Source: an uncultured bacterium (lineage in GTDB: Bacteria > Armatimonadota > UBA5829 > DSUL01). From it: a DNA stretch of 9,464 nucleotides. Shown piece after piece: positions 1 to 6,656 of this stretch. The position numbers and the translations under genes were made by a program. Within the stretch, counting starts at the first letter, position 1; each line of letters starts with the position of its first letter. The notes under the pieces were generated by a model. The model was not told the origin of the DNA and ran no database searches. It saw only the letters and a list, made by a program, of their open reading frames with translations. The DNA lies in NCBI GenBank assembly GCA_937967775.1, contig CALCJH010000069.1, positions 1 through 9,464 of the forward strand. The letters run 5' to 3'.

Positions 1-692
1 TCGCCCGCTATGATGCATTTAGCCGAGGGCAGCAAGCTCCGCACGCGTGCCATCGCCAGCACCAGCGTGCTTATATCTTTTTCCTTCTCCAGCCGGCTGA
101 CGCAGATGACAAACGGGGAGTCTTCGGGGACACCCAGTTCCCGCCGCACAGCCGCCGGATCCCTCACACGATCAATCTCGGGAGCGATGCCGTTGGGAAC
201 CACCGTTATCCTGTCCGGGGACACCCCTTCCCTCTCCACCATCCGCTTTTTCGCCTCTTCGGACACGGCGATAAAGTGCGATACCCTTGCGTTGGCCGTT
301 CTATGGCCCCACCTGTAAAGCATTCGGAGCGGGCCGGAATGGCTCTGGAATCCGGGGTCGAGAAAGTGCTGGGTGTAGACGACGTGGGGGCGACGGTTTC
401 GGGGAAGCAAAGTGGCGCTAAGAAGCGTCCGCCCGTTGTGGCAGTGAAAGATTTCAGCTTCTCGGGCTGGCCGACTCATCAGACGTGAAACGTGCGTCAG
501 AACATTCTTGCCCGTGAAAAGGGGCAAAGTCTCGATTCCAGCCTCGTGTGCGGCCTGATCGAAGAGGCTTCCCCGTCTGCAGACAACAGCTGTATTGACG
601 CCGAAAAAACTCCGCAAAGTCTGAGTCAGCGTCAGAATATGCCGCTCCGTTCCGGCCAGATGGGGAGTGTCCAGCAGATGGAGAACCTTCAC
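1..692 (-). CDS. Glycosyltransferase family 4, N-terminal part (3' end outside window)
   Basis: The frame is open from the GTG at 692 to the left edge, giving 230 complete codons without a stop. The translation begins VKVLHLLDTPHLAGTERHIL, the GT4 acceptor-domain start, with AGTERH in place of the glycine-rich GG-E-H loop. FDQAAHEAGIETLPL (44-58), IFHCHNGRTLLSA (81-93), VVYTQHFLDPGFQ (104-116) and SHFIAVSEEAKKRMVE (138-153) follow in usual order. ITVVPNGI (162-169) marks the hinge, and FVICVSRLEKEKDISTLVLA (194-213) opens the donor domain. The E-x7-E motif would lie beyond the edge. The start forms a GTGA overlap with the stop of the polymerase gene; no strong Shine-Dalgarno sequence is visible, so translation probably depends on coupling. 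The gene is the last seen in the operon, which may continue. Family assignment is secure; substrate is unknown. Confidence 0.9.
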   Translation of the reverse strand, partial: MKVLHLLDTPHLAGTERHILTLTQTLRSFFGVNTAVVCRRGSLFDQAAHEAGIETLPLFTGKNVLTHVSRLMSRPAREAEIFHCHNGRTLLSATLLPRNRRPHVVYTQHFLDPGFQSHSGPLRMLYRWGHRTANARVSHFIAVSEEAKKRMVEREGVSPDRITVVPNGIAPEIDRVRDPAAVRRELGVPEDSPFVICVSRLEKEKDISTLVLAMARVRSLLPSAKCIIAG

Positions 693-2071
693 GCCGGCAC
701 CCGTGCGGGCAGCTCGCTGCCGTCAGCAGAAACGGGCAGAGTCCGCTTCTGCCTCTGCTGCAGGAAGGCCGCCGCCATCCCCACAAAGGCCCATCCCAGG
801 AAGCCCACTCCGCGCCGCCAGTAGACATCCATCAATCCGTGACAGAGTGTCAGCACAAACACGGAAAGCCCCACCATCAACAGGGTTTTCCGCTGTTCGT
901 CATCACATCGCCTCAGAGCCCGGCGGAATGTGGTAATCCCTCCCCATACCATCGCCAGGAATCCCCCCAGGCCCAGCAGCCCGCTTTCGCCCAGCGTCAG
1001 CACCAGCACATTATGCGGCTCGATATACTTTCGCAGGCCGACCCCCCTGCCGATCAACGGGCTCTCGCGGTAGACCTCCAGAACCTCTTCAATGGAGGCA
1101 ATACGCGTCTGCACAGTCTTTGCTCGTCCCGTAATCTCAGTGGCGTATTCCCGGCTTTCTTCCGGCAAAGTCATCCAGAGGATGGCAAGCACCGGGACCG
1201 ACACTGCCAGAACGGCGGCGAACGCCCGGATGTTGCGTGTCAGGTATAACAGCAAAAGGACACCCGCACTGGTGGCAAACCATCCTCCCCGGGACAGGCT
1301 CAGCAGTATGCCCATAGCGCTCGCTGCACATGTGCCAAGCAGCCACATCCGTCTGGTGCCAGATGGCCTGTGGGCCAGAAGGATGCCCAGGCTCATCACA
1401 ATGCCGCACCCGAACGCCGGACCTAGATGGTTCTTATGGAGTCCCAGCGTGTACATGCTGGCCTTGATGCCGGATCCCAAAAACGTGAAAAGGGCGATGA
1501 ACGCCAGAATCAGCACACCAAGAAGGTATGCGTCTACGCAGCGGTAGAACGTTTTCATTCGGCCGTCGGCGTTGGCGAAAATCAGCAGGGCTCCCAGAGT
1601 CACCACCGCCATTCGGCTGAGCGAAACGAGTGACGCCCACCCCTGCCAGTTTACCAGCGTGCCGATCGTGGCGATCAGCAGAAAAAACAGCAGAGGCATC
1701 AGCGCCGGACCGGCAATGAATCGACCTTTGCGCATAGCAATGGCCGGGAGCGCGAGCGCAAACAGTCCCGCCGCAATGTCCGCCGCGCTGACATTCACAT
1801 AGGCAATACCTCCCAGAAGGGATTGCTGGTAGGGCATTGCAGCAAAAATCGCCAGCAAGAACAGGGTGGGCCAGAGCTTTGCTGCCTGCAGAGCGCAGAA
1901 AACGCCGGCCAGCGCCGCCGCGGCTTCCGCCGAATAGCGGAACAAAACGAGGATCGCCACAATCCACACAAACGACCACGCCGCCGCGCCAAGCGGCCAG
2001 CGGCCTGCCGTTCCGACGCGGGGCCGCGGCCGAATCCTGACGGCTGTGCTCGGCGCCTCGCTCAGAGACAC
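689..2071 (-). CDS. O-antigen polymerase/ligase-type polytopic membrane protein (Wzy/WaaL family)
   Basis: The 460-residue product is almost wholly hydrophobic, with roughly ten to twelve membrane segments, the first near residues 28-44. It carries the sparse motifs of the O-antigen ligase/polymerase domain: LHKNHLGPAFG (211-221), LSLSRGGWFA (257-266) before a membrane segment, then a periplasmic loop with VYRESPLIGRGVGL (333-346) and EPHNVLVLTLGESGLLGLGG (351-370). Such proteins either polymerise undecaprenyl-linked repeat units (Wzy) or ligate glycan to a lipid or protein acceptor; sequence alone does not separate the two. In a locus of this kind a Wzy role is the simpler reading. The frame also permits a GTG at 2122, but that would overlap the GT2 gene by 61 bases. 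The GTG at 2071 has GGAGG with an ideal 8-base spacer and overlaps by only 10. The C-terminus after QRQKR is a short hydrophilic tail. Confidence 0.9.
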   Translation of the reverse strand: MSLSEAPSTAVRIRPRPRVGTAGRWPLGAAAWSFVWIVAILVLFRYSAEAAAALAGVFCALQAAKLWPTLFLLAIFAAMPYQQSLLGGIAYVNVSAADIAAGLFALALPAIAMRKGRFIAGPALMPLLFFLLIATIGTLVNWQGWASLVSLSRMAVVTLGALLIFANADGRMKTFYRCVDAYLLGVLILAFIALFTFLGSGIKASMYTLGLHKNHLGPAFGCGIVMSLGILLAHRPSGTRRMWLLGTCAASAMGILLSLSRGGWFATSAGVLLLLYLTRNIRAFAAVLAVSVPVLAILWMTLPEESREYATEITGRAKTVQTRIASIEEVLEVYRESPLIGRGVGLRKYIEPHNVLVLTLGESGLLGLGGFLAMVWGGITTFRRALRRCDDEQRKTLLMVGLSVFVLTLCHGLMDVYWRRGVGFLGWAFVGMAAAFLQQRQKRTLPVSADGSELPARVPA

Positions 2072-3006
2072 TGCATTGTCCTCCGCTCCACCGAGAGATT
2101 CCACCGGAGAACATCCTGCCACTCACGGCGACGAAGAAGTGCCGTCCGGTCGCCCCGCCTTATCAGACCCAGAGCGGTGTAAGCGGGAACCCGGCACAAA
2201 GCGCCGGCCACACTGGTCAGGCGGTTCGTCCACACTCCAGGGGCCCCGTAGTGTTTTCGAAAGAAATCCTCCTTGGATCGGTGGAACGCCTCCACAGCGG
2301 CTCGGCTCTTCTGGCCGCTCCCTCCTCCCACGTGCACCGCCTCGCCCGCAGGGGTGAACCAGACCGTCCAGCCCACCGCGCGCATCCGCTTCTGCCAGTC
2401 CGTCTCTTCGGCATACATGAAGAATCGCTCGTCGAAGCCTCCCACCTCTTCAAAGGCCTTCCTGCGCACCAGCATGCACGCCCCGATGACCCAGTCCACC
2501 TCTCGTTCGCAGTCGTGCGCCCAGCGGCGGTAGTCGCCCAGCACCGGGTGATTCGGGAACAGCGAAGCCACGAACAGATTCTCCAGCAACGCCCGCAGCG
2601 GGGAAGGGAATCGGTAGCAGGAGATCTGCAGGCTCCCGTCCGGCCGAACGATCCTCGGCCCGGCTACGGCCGCGTCGGGGTGTCTCTCCAGGCAGTCCAT
2701 CAGCGCCTTTGTGCATCCGGACCTCAGGAATGCGTCGCTGTTGACCAGCAGGAACAGTTCACCCCGCGCCTGCGCCATCGCCAGATTGTTGGCTGCGCCA
2801 AAACCGGCGTTGCGGCCGCTCTGAATCACGCGGACCTCCGGGAACTCCCGCTTCACGGCCTCCGCGCTGCCGTCAGCGGAGGCATTGTCCACCACCAGCA
2901 TCTCGGACGGCGTCCCGGTCAGGTCGGCCCTGAGCGCGCGCAGACAATCCAGCGTCATCTCCCGAGTGTTGTAGCTTACCACGATGGCGGAGACGTAAGG
3001 CGTCAA
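2062..3006 (-). CDS. Glycosyltransferase family 2, rhamnosyltransferase-like
   Basis: This is a complete GT2 enzyme of 314 residues. VSAIVVSYNTREMTLDCL (5-22) opens the GT-A fold. MLVVDNASADGS (36-47) and RNAGFGAANN (65-74) bind the nucleotide. LLVNSDAFL (86-94) is the DXD-equivalent in its NSD form. DWVIGACMLVRRKAFEEVGG (171-190), followed by FDERFFMYAEETDW (191-204), supplies the acidic catalytic residues. AVHVGGGSG (223-231) carries the late His. This motif set is characteristic of WbbL/RfbF-like rhamnosyltransferases, though other deoxysugar donors share it. The start is TTG at 3006, forming a TTGA overlap with the acyltransferase stop. It is well supported by GGGAGGAG seven bases upstream. 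The C-terminal 60 residues are basic, suggesting contact with the membrane. The gene ends 10 bases inside the start of the polymerase gene. Confidence 0.93.
   Translation of the reverse strand: MTPYVSAIVVSYNTREMTLDCLRALRADLTGTPSEMLVVDNASADGSAEAVKREFPEVRVIQSGRNAGFGAANNLAMAQARGELFLLVNSDAFLRSGCTKALMDCLERHPDAAVAGPRIVRPDGSLQISCYRFPSPLRALLENLFVASLFPNHPVLGDYRRWAHDCEREVDWVIGACMLVRRKAFEEVGGFDERFFMYAEETDWQKRMRAVGWTVWFTPAGEAVHVGGGSGQKSRAAVEAFHRSKEDFFRKHYGAPGVWTNRLTSVAGALCRVPAYTALGLIRRGDRTALLRRREWQDVLRWNLSVERRTMQCL
2080..2084 (-). promoter_or_regulatory. Ribosome binding site deciding the polymerase start
   Basis: On the minus strand this is GGAGG, eight bases before the GTG at 2071 and within the last codons of the GT2 gene. 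It favours 2071 over the in-frame GTG codons at 2104 and 2122. An ATG lies between the two elements, but it is in the frame of the GT2 gene and is followed by that gene's stop after three codons. Confidence 0.7.
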
Positions 3007-3554
3007 CCTCTTACTCCTCCCTCGTGGCTCCTGATGACCCGTGCGGGAACGCCCACGGCGACAGCCTGAGCTGGAATGTCTCTGGTGACGACTGCATTAG
3101 CCCCGATGACCGCATTGTCCCCGATAGTGACTCCACGGGTGATCGTTGCCTTGGCCCCGATCCAGACATTTCGACCGATCCGAACAGGCGCCACCTTGAA
3201 GCCCTGCGTGCGCACAGGGCCTTCCGAGTCAAAGCGATGGTCGTGGTCCCGGATGGATACTTGCTCGGCAATCATGCAGTTGTCACCAATCGTCACTTCC
3301 TCAAGAGCAGCAAGCGTGCAGTGATGGCCGAATACCACTCGTTCACCTATTGTCATCCGGCCGTGGCACTCTACGGTCATTGCCCGGTCCAGCACGCAGC
3401 GGCGTCCTACAATGAGGCAACCCTTTTCGCCCAGAAGAAGGTTGAAGCCGGCCCTTATGTCGCAACAGGATCCAAAACGGGCCCGCGGGTAACGCACTCG
3501 TAGGTAAATCAGCCTGACGCGGCGCCAGAGTGCGCGTGAGAGACGACGGATCAT
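3003..3554 (-). CDS. Left-handed beta-helix acyltransferase (WbbJ/WcaF-type O-acetyltransferase)
   Basis: The product is 183 residues long, usual for sugar O-acetyltransferases of the hexapeptide-repeat (LbH) superfamily. After a basic, amphipathic N-terminus (RRLSRALWRRVRLIYLRVRY), imperfect hexapeptides run from about residue 47 to 168: MTIGERVVFGHHCTL, VTIGDNCMIAEQVSI, VRIGRNVWIGAKATI and VTIGDNAVIGANAVVTRDI. RDHDHRF (102-108) holds the His residues expected at the active site between subunits. AVAVGVPARVI (166-174) is the classic C-terminal coil. These trimers use acetyl-CoA, or another acyl-CoA, to acylate a sugar hydroxyl. In this context it probably O-acetylates the repeat unit. The ATG at 3554 makes an ATGA overlap with the upstream stop and has GAGGGAG four bases before it. 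The specific acceptor cannot be inferred. A serine acetyltransferase is unlikely, because the long N-terminal helical domain of that family is absent. Confidence 0.92.
   Translation of the reverse strand: MIRRLSRALWRRVRLIYLRVRYPRARFGSCCDIRAGFNLLLGEKGCLIVGRRCVLDRAMTVECHGRMTIGERVVFGHHCTLAALEEVTIGDNCMIAEQVSIRDHDHRFDSEGPVRTQGFKVAPVRIGRNVWIGAKATITRGVTIGDNAVIGANAVVTRDIPAQAVAVGVPARVIRSHEGGVRG
3014..3021 (-). promoter_or_regulatory. Ribosome binding site that supports a TTG start
   Basis: On the minus strand this reads GGGAGGAG, a near-complete anti-16S match, seven bases before the TTG at 3006. It sits inside the end of the acyltransferase gene and makes the rare TTG initiation codon credible. Confidence 0.75.
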
Positions 3555-4717
3555 CGCTCTCCCTCGAGCGCTTTTGCGACCACCGCCTCCACGGCCTCCA
3601 GCCGCACATCCCAGGAGTGCTTCGCTGCCTCTGCACGACGGAGAAGCTTTGGCTCCTCGCCTTCGTTCAGAGCCTCAAGACACGCCCTCAGAAAATCATC
3701 GGCGGATCGGGCAATCCTCACCAGCTCCGGATAGTCCCGGAAGCCGGCCACATCCGTCGAAACGATCGGCTTCCCCGCCGCCAGATACTCCCAGAGCTTG
3801 ATGGGGTTCAGACTCTCCGTGAAAACCGTCATCCGGTGCGGCGTGATGCAGACATCGAACGCCCGCATATACTCCGGCACGTCGGCATACGGAACGCTGC
3901 CTGTCAGCCGCACCCGTCCGGTCCCCACCAGCCGGAGTTCTTCCTCCTTTCCCAGCATCTGCGGACCCACCAGCGCAATCGTGCCCCTCTCCATCTTACG
4001 TGCGATCTCCTCCACAAGTTGCGTGTCCACCCGATCCGGATGAATGGTGCCCACATAGCCGAGCACCGGCCGGTCCCACTGCCGGCACGCCTCCGGCAGG
4101 GGCCCTTCGCCGTCCAGCACCCTGGCGTAGTGCGACGCGTCCACGCCGTTGGGAATCAGCTCCAGGCGCCGGGCCAGAGGCCGCTTCATCTCGTAGAGCC
4201 TCTGCGAGCAAACGATCACCGCATCCGCCTTCCGACACAGGGCTTCGTCCTGCCGGATCGTGAGGCGGCGAAGCCATTCCGGCTGTTCGATGCTGGTCCA
4301 GTCGTCCGTGATGTCGTAAATGACCGCCCGCTCGCCCATCCGTCCGGCCATATGGACCGCCTGATGCGGATTGAGCCACAGGACAGGTTTCTCAACTCCC
4401 ACCTCTCGCGCCGCGCGTCGGACCTGCGCGCGCTGCAGAGCTTCGTTTGCCAGCCGGCCCGTGGTCAGGGTGTTCGGCAGCAGCTTCAGCGGGTGGAACA
4501 GCGTGATGTTCGGGAAGCCGGGTGCCTGTCCGATGGCCTTCTTGCCCTGTAGTCCCTCCCGTGTGCGCAGGTGGCGCGACACGTCTCTGGGCTGCCCTAC
4601 AAACAGAATCTTCATCTCCGGGTGCCGCCGTGCAAGGCCGGCACACAGGAACTGATTCCTGCGCCACACCTCGTCCCAGTCCTCAATGGATACAAAGATC
4701 AGGTCATGGGGTCTCAT
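3551..4717 (-). CDS. Glycosyltransferase, GT4-like, with YDITDDW motif
   Basis: The 388-residue product belongs to a GT-B subgroup distinct from the other GT4 enzymes here. The N-terminus IFVSIEDWDEVWRRNQFLCA (7-26) precedes ILFVGQPRDVSRHL. WLNPHQ (114-119) and VIYDITDDWTSIEQPEW (132-148) are typical of the subgroup, as is ADAVIVCSQRLYEMK. IPNGVDASHY (188-197), VLGYVGTIHPDRVD (218-231) and IALVGP (247-252) form the donor side. The late motif ESLNPIKLWEYLAAGKPIV (301-319) places its two Glu residues nine positions apart (E301, E310) rather than the usual eight. The C-terminal helix is SWDVRLEAVEAVV. I use the ATG at 4717, which overlaps the methyltransferase gene by 14 bases; a TTG one codon upstream is also possible. 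The Shine-Dalgarno sequence is weak because the start sits in the junction with the AT-rich gene. It resembles TuaH-type teichuronic-acid enzymes in motif layout, but specificity is unknown. Confidence 0.9.
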   Translation of the reverse strand: MRPHDLIFVSIEDWDEVWRRNQFLCAGLARRHPEMKILFVGQPRDVSRHLRTREGLQGKKAIGQAPGFPNITLFHPLKLLPNTLTTGRLANEALQRAQVRRAAREVGVEKPVLWLNPHQAVHMAGRMGERAVIYDITDDWTSIEQPEWLRRLTIRQDEALCRKADAVIVCSQRLYEMKRPLARRLELIPNGVDASHYARVLDGEGPLPEACRQWDRPVLGYVGTIHPDRVDTQLVEEIARKMERGTIALVGPQMLGKEEELRLVGTGRVRLTGSVPYADVPEYMRAFDVCITPHRMTVFTESLNPIKLWEYLAAGKPIVSTDVAGFRDYPELVRIARSADDFLRACLEALNEGEEPKLLRRAEAAKHSWDVRLEAVEAVVAKALEGER

Positions 4718-5444
4718 CAAAGCGCTTCAGACATACGACCCGCCCGTTATTGGCCTCGTAAAAAATGATTCGAATCAGCTTCCGCAAGTTTTGGGGAATG
4801 GCGCAAACAAGATCTTCCTCACTTCCTTCTGTATCTATTTTAAGGACGTCAATCCTCCCGTGTTTCGATATGACATCTATGAGGACGTCATTTATCGAGA
4901 TCGACGGGACCTCGATCATATTTCCAGTAATCTTTGATATTGACCCGTATCTCCCTGTTGGCTCTATTCCAAAAGAAACCATACCTGTATGTAATGATAC
5001 AGCTTTAGTTTGGAGAATGTATCTGCCTTCGAATGGAGAAAGATTGAACTTCAACCGTGGAATATTTACAGGAGATGGCTCAAAGAGGTACACATAAGAA
5101 TTTTTATTTAGTGTTAAAAAATATGATGCCGATATTCCGATGTTCGATCCAATATCCACGACGACATAACAATCGTATGCACAATGATAATCATTTCTAA
5201 AGAAGACTTCGTTAACAGTCAGCAAATCATGGTAGCTGAAAAGATTTAGATCTATCTTCCCTGTTGGAGTATTGAGCCGAATGGCGTAAGGATAGCTGCC
5301 ACGATTAAGGAGATATCTTATGAAGGTGTCTGTAAACGCGCGAAACCCGTCACTGCAGCGAATCATGCCAGCCAGAGCACGATAGTGCCGCGGATTGAAA
5401 GGAGCAGCGAGAATTCGGCGGATGTCTCTGTCAACTATGCGCAC
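4704..5444 (-). CDS. FkbM-family SAM-dependent methyltransferase, AT-rich and possibly 3'-truncated
   Basis: The product is 246 residues with the FkbM methyltransferase signature. VVVDIGSNIGISASYF (94-109) is SAM motif I, YVYLFEPSP (117-125) carries the acidic residue that binds the ribose, VPSISINDVL (179-188) is the usual strand before the active region, and IDVLKIDTEGSEEDLV (198-213) is the FkbM hallmark. These enzymes O-methylate sugars or natural products, so it probably methylates a residue of this glycan. The start is GTG at 5444 behind a G-rich stretch. Base and codon use differ sharply from all neighbours: ATA, TTA, CTA, AAT and AAA are frequent in the core. After IIFYEAN only about 15 residues remain (NNGRVVCLKRFDETP), fewer than I would expect for the family, so the C-terminus may be cut short. 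The last 14 bases overlap the next gene. Family assignment is firm; the methyl acceptor is unknown. Confidence 0.9.
   Translation of the reverse strand: MRIVDRDIRRILAAPFNPRHYRALAGMIRCSDGFRAFTDTFIRYLLNRGSYPYAIRLNTPTGKIDLNLFSYHDLLTVNEVFFRNDYHCAYDCYVVVDIGSNIGISASYFLTLNKNSYVYLFEPSPVNIPRLKFNLSPFEGRYILQTKAVSLHTGMVSFGIEPTGRYGSISKITGNMIEVPSISINDVLIDVISKHGRIDVLKIDTEGSEEDLVCAIPQNLRKLIRIIFYEANNGRVVCLKRFDETP
4740..5340. other. AT-rich island inside a GC-rich locus
   Basis: By hand count, bases 5101-5160 have 19 G+C of 60 and 4801-4860 have 27 of 60, while 6001-6060 in the neighbouring gene have 42 of 60. The low-GC stretch covers nearly all of the methyltransferase catalytic domain. It fades into GC-rich sequence over the first 35 or so codons of that gene and again in its last 10 or so codons. 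I found no direct repeat, inverted repeat, transposase fragment or tRNA at the edges. Boundaries are approximate. Confidence 0.8.
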
Positions 5445-5489
5445 AGCCGGAAAGATCCCCCTTGGCGACGAGAAGTCGGCTTTTTCCGC
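5445..5489 (-). other. Only intergenic gap in the locus (45 bases)
   Basis: This is the sole non-overlapping junction among the nine in the window. It contains a G-rich AAGGGGGA about 13 bases before the GTG of the methyltransferase gene, which may be its ribosome binding site. An imperfect inverted repeat spans it: AGCCGGAAA at 5445-5453 and TTTCCGCT at 5483-5490, one base short of a perfect match. I see no run of T typical of an intrinsic terminator on the minus strand and no recognisable -35/-10 pair. Confidence 0.5.
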
Positions 5490-6656
5490 TCACGCCCGGG
5501 CGAGCGGGTTCTTTTCCACTGCCTTCAGCAGCCTGCTATAGCTGTTCTCCCAGGTCAACTGCTCGGCTCTTGCCCGACCTCTTCTGCCGTATTCCTCCCG
5601 CAGGGCCGGATCCCGCAGAAATTCCTCCACCCGGTCCGCAAGCTCCACGTGGTCCGGCGGGGTGAAATACCTCACCGCATCCCCGCCCACCTCGGGGATG
5701 CCTCCACGTCTTGCAGCCACGCAGGGCAGCCCGGAAGCCATCGCCTCTCCCAGAGTCAGAGGACACGCGTCATCGCAGTTGGAGGGCAGGCAGAAGACGT
5801 CGGCATCCCGGTACAGCGCCGGAACTGTAGTGCGCATCTGGAACGGACGCAGATCCAGCCGGTCGCCCAGCTTCCTCGCAAGCTCCCGGAACTCGCGAGC
5901 ATAGGCCGAGGATTCCATCGCGGGGTCGAATCCTCCCACCACCTGCAGCCGGAATCTGACGTCCCTGCGGACCAGTTCCAACGCCGCCCTCAGCAGAATC
6001 TCCGGCCCTTTGTCCGGGGAGAGGCGGCCGAGGTAGAGCACTACAGGCTCCGCCCTGACCGGCCGCGGAACCTCGGCATCGTACTCCGACAGCTGGACGC
6101 CGTTCAGAACCACGTGAGCGTTGGAGCATTCCCCGCCCAGCCTTCTCGCCAGATATTCCGTCACAAACCGGCTCACGCAGATGACCGCATCGCAGCTCTC
6201 CACAATGCGCCGCAGCTCGCGCCGGGTGAAAGAGTTCAGCATGACGTTGTGCTGATACAGGGCCAGCTTTGCCCGGGGAAGGCAACGACGGTAGTAGGGG
6301 ATCGGCGCCGGCGCATTGTGAAAAAACACGCATCCATCGAAATCGCGGGGAATCGCGTCGAGCCCGGCCTTGTAAGCTGCCGTCATAAACGGCCGACCCA
6401 GTCCGACGCGTCCGGCAATGATGTCAAGAATCCTGCGGCGTTTGTCCGGAAACTGGCCGAAGCCGACCTCGGCCACCCTGCCGACGGGATAGGGCGGGTA
6501 ACCCTCCTGGGTGCCCCGTCCGACAATAACCGTTGTCTCGCCGCCGGCCGCGTGATGCTGACGGGTCAGTTCGTAGATCACCGTGATCAGCGAGCTGCCC
6601 GTCACTGGCGAGTAATGGTCCCCCGGCACGGGGATATGCATAAAATGATTACCCAA
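5490..6656 (-). CDS. Glycosyltransferase family 4 with HIPVPGDHYSP N-terminus
   Basis: The 388-residue product is a GT4 glycosyltransferase. The start MHIPVPGDHYSPVTGSS, followed by ITVIYELTRQH (about 24-34), is the acceptor-side loop and helix. YQHNVMLNSFTRRELRRI (134-151), CDAVICVSRFVTEYL and VVLNGV (182-187) mark the interdomain region. VVLYLGRLSPDKGPEILLRA (205-224) opens the donor domain. The late motif DDACPLTLGEAMASGLPCV has D296-x7-E304, so Asp replaces the usual first Glu. GGIPEVGGD and a final TWENSYSRLLKAVE helix follow. I take the TTG at 6656, which overlaps the previous stop by 8 bases and has GGGAGAG eight bases before it. An ATG at 6641 would shorten the protein by five residues and leave a 7-base gap, and is an acceptable alternative. 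Donor and acceptor sugars are unknown. A 45-base gap separates it from the methyltransferase gene. Confidence 0.92.
   Translation of the reverse strand: MGNHFMHIPVPGDHYSPVTGSSLITVIYELTRQHHAAGGETTVIVGRGTQEGYPPYPVGRVAEVGFGQFPDKRRRILDIIAGRVGLGRPFMTAAYKAGLDAIPRDFDGCVFFHNAPAPIPYYRRCLPRAKLALYQHNVMLNSFTRRELRRIVESCDAVICVSRFVTEYLARRLGGECSNAHVVLNGVQLSEYDAEVPRPVRAEPVVLYLGRLSPDKGPEILLRAALELVRRDVRFRLQVVGGFDPAMESSAYAREFRELARKLGDRLDLRPFQMRTTVPALYRDADVFCLPSNCDDACPLTLGEAMASGLPCVAARRGGIPEVGGDAVRYFTPPDHVELADRVEEFLRDPALREEYGRRGRARAEQLTWENSYSRLLKAVEKNPLARA

Noticed and set aside
454..828. A 124-codon minus-strand frame across the junction of the polymerase and last glycosyltransferase genes
   Set aside because: The region is explained by the polymerase end and the GT4 start at 692 in other frames; this translation has no family features.
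3530..4552. A 340-codon plus-strand frame opposite the YDITDDW glycosyltransferase
   Set aside because: Low-complexity Arg/His/Pro composition and no motifs; it is the complement of a well-supported gene.
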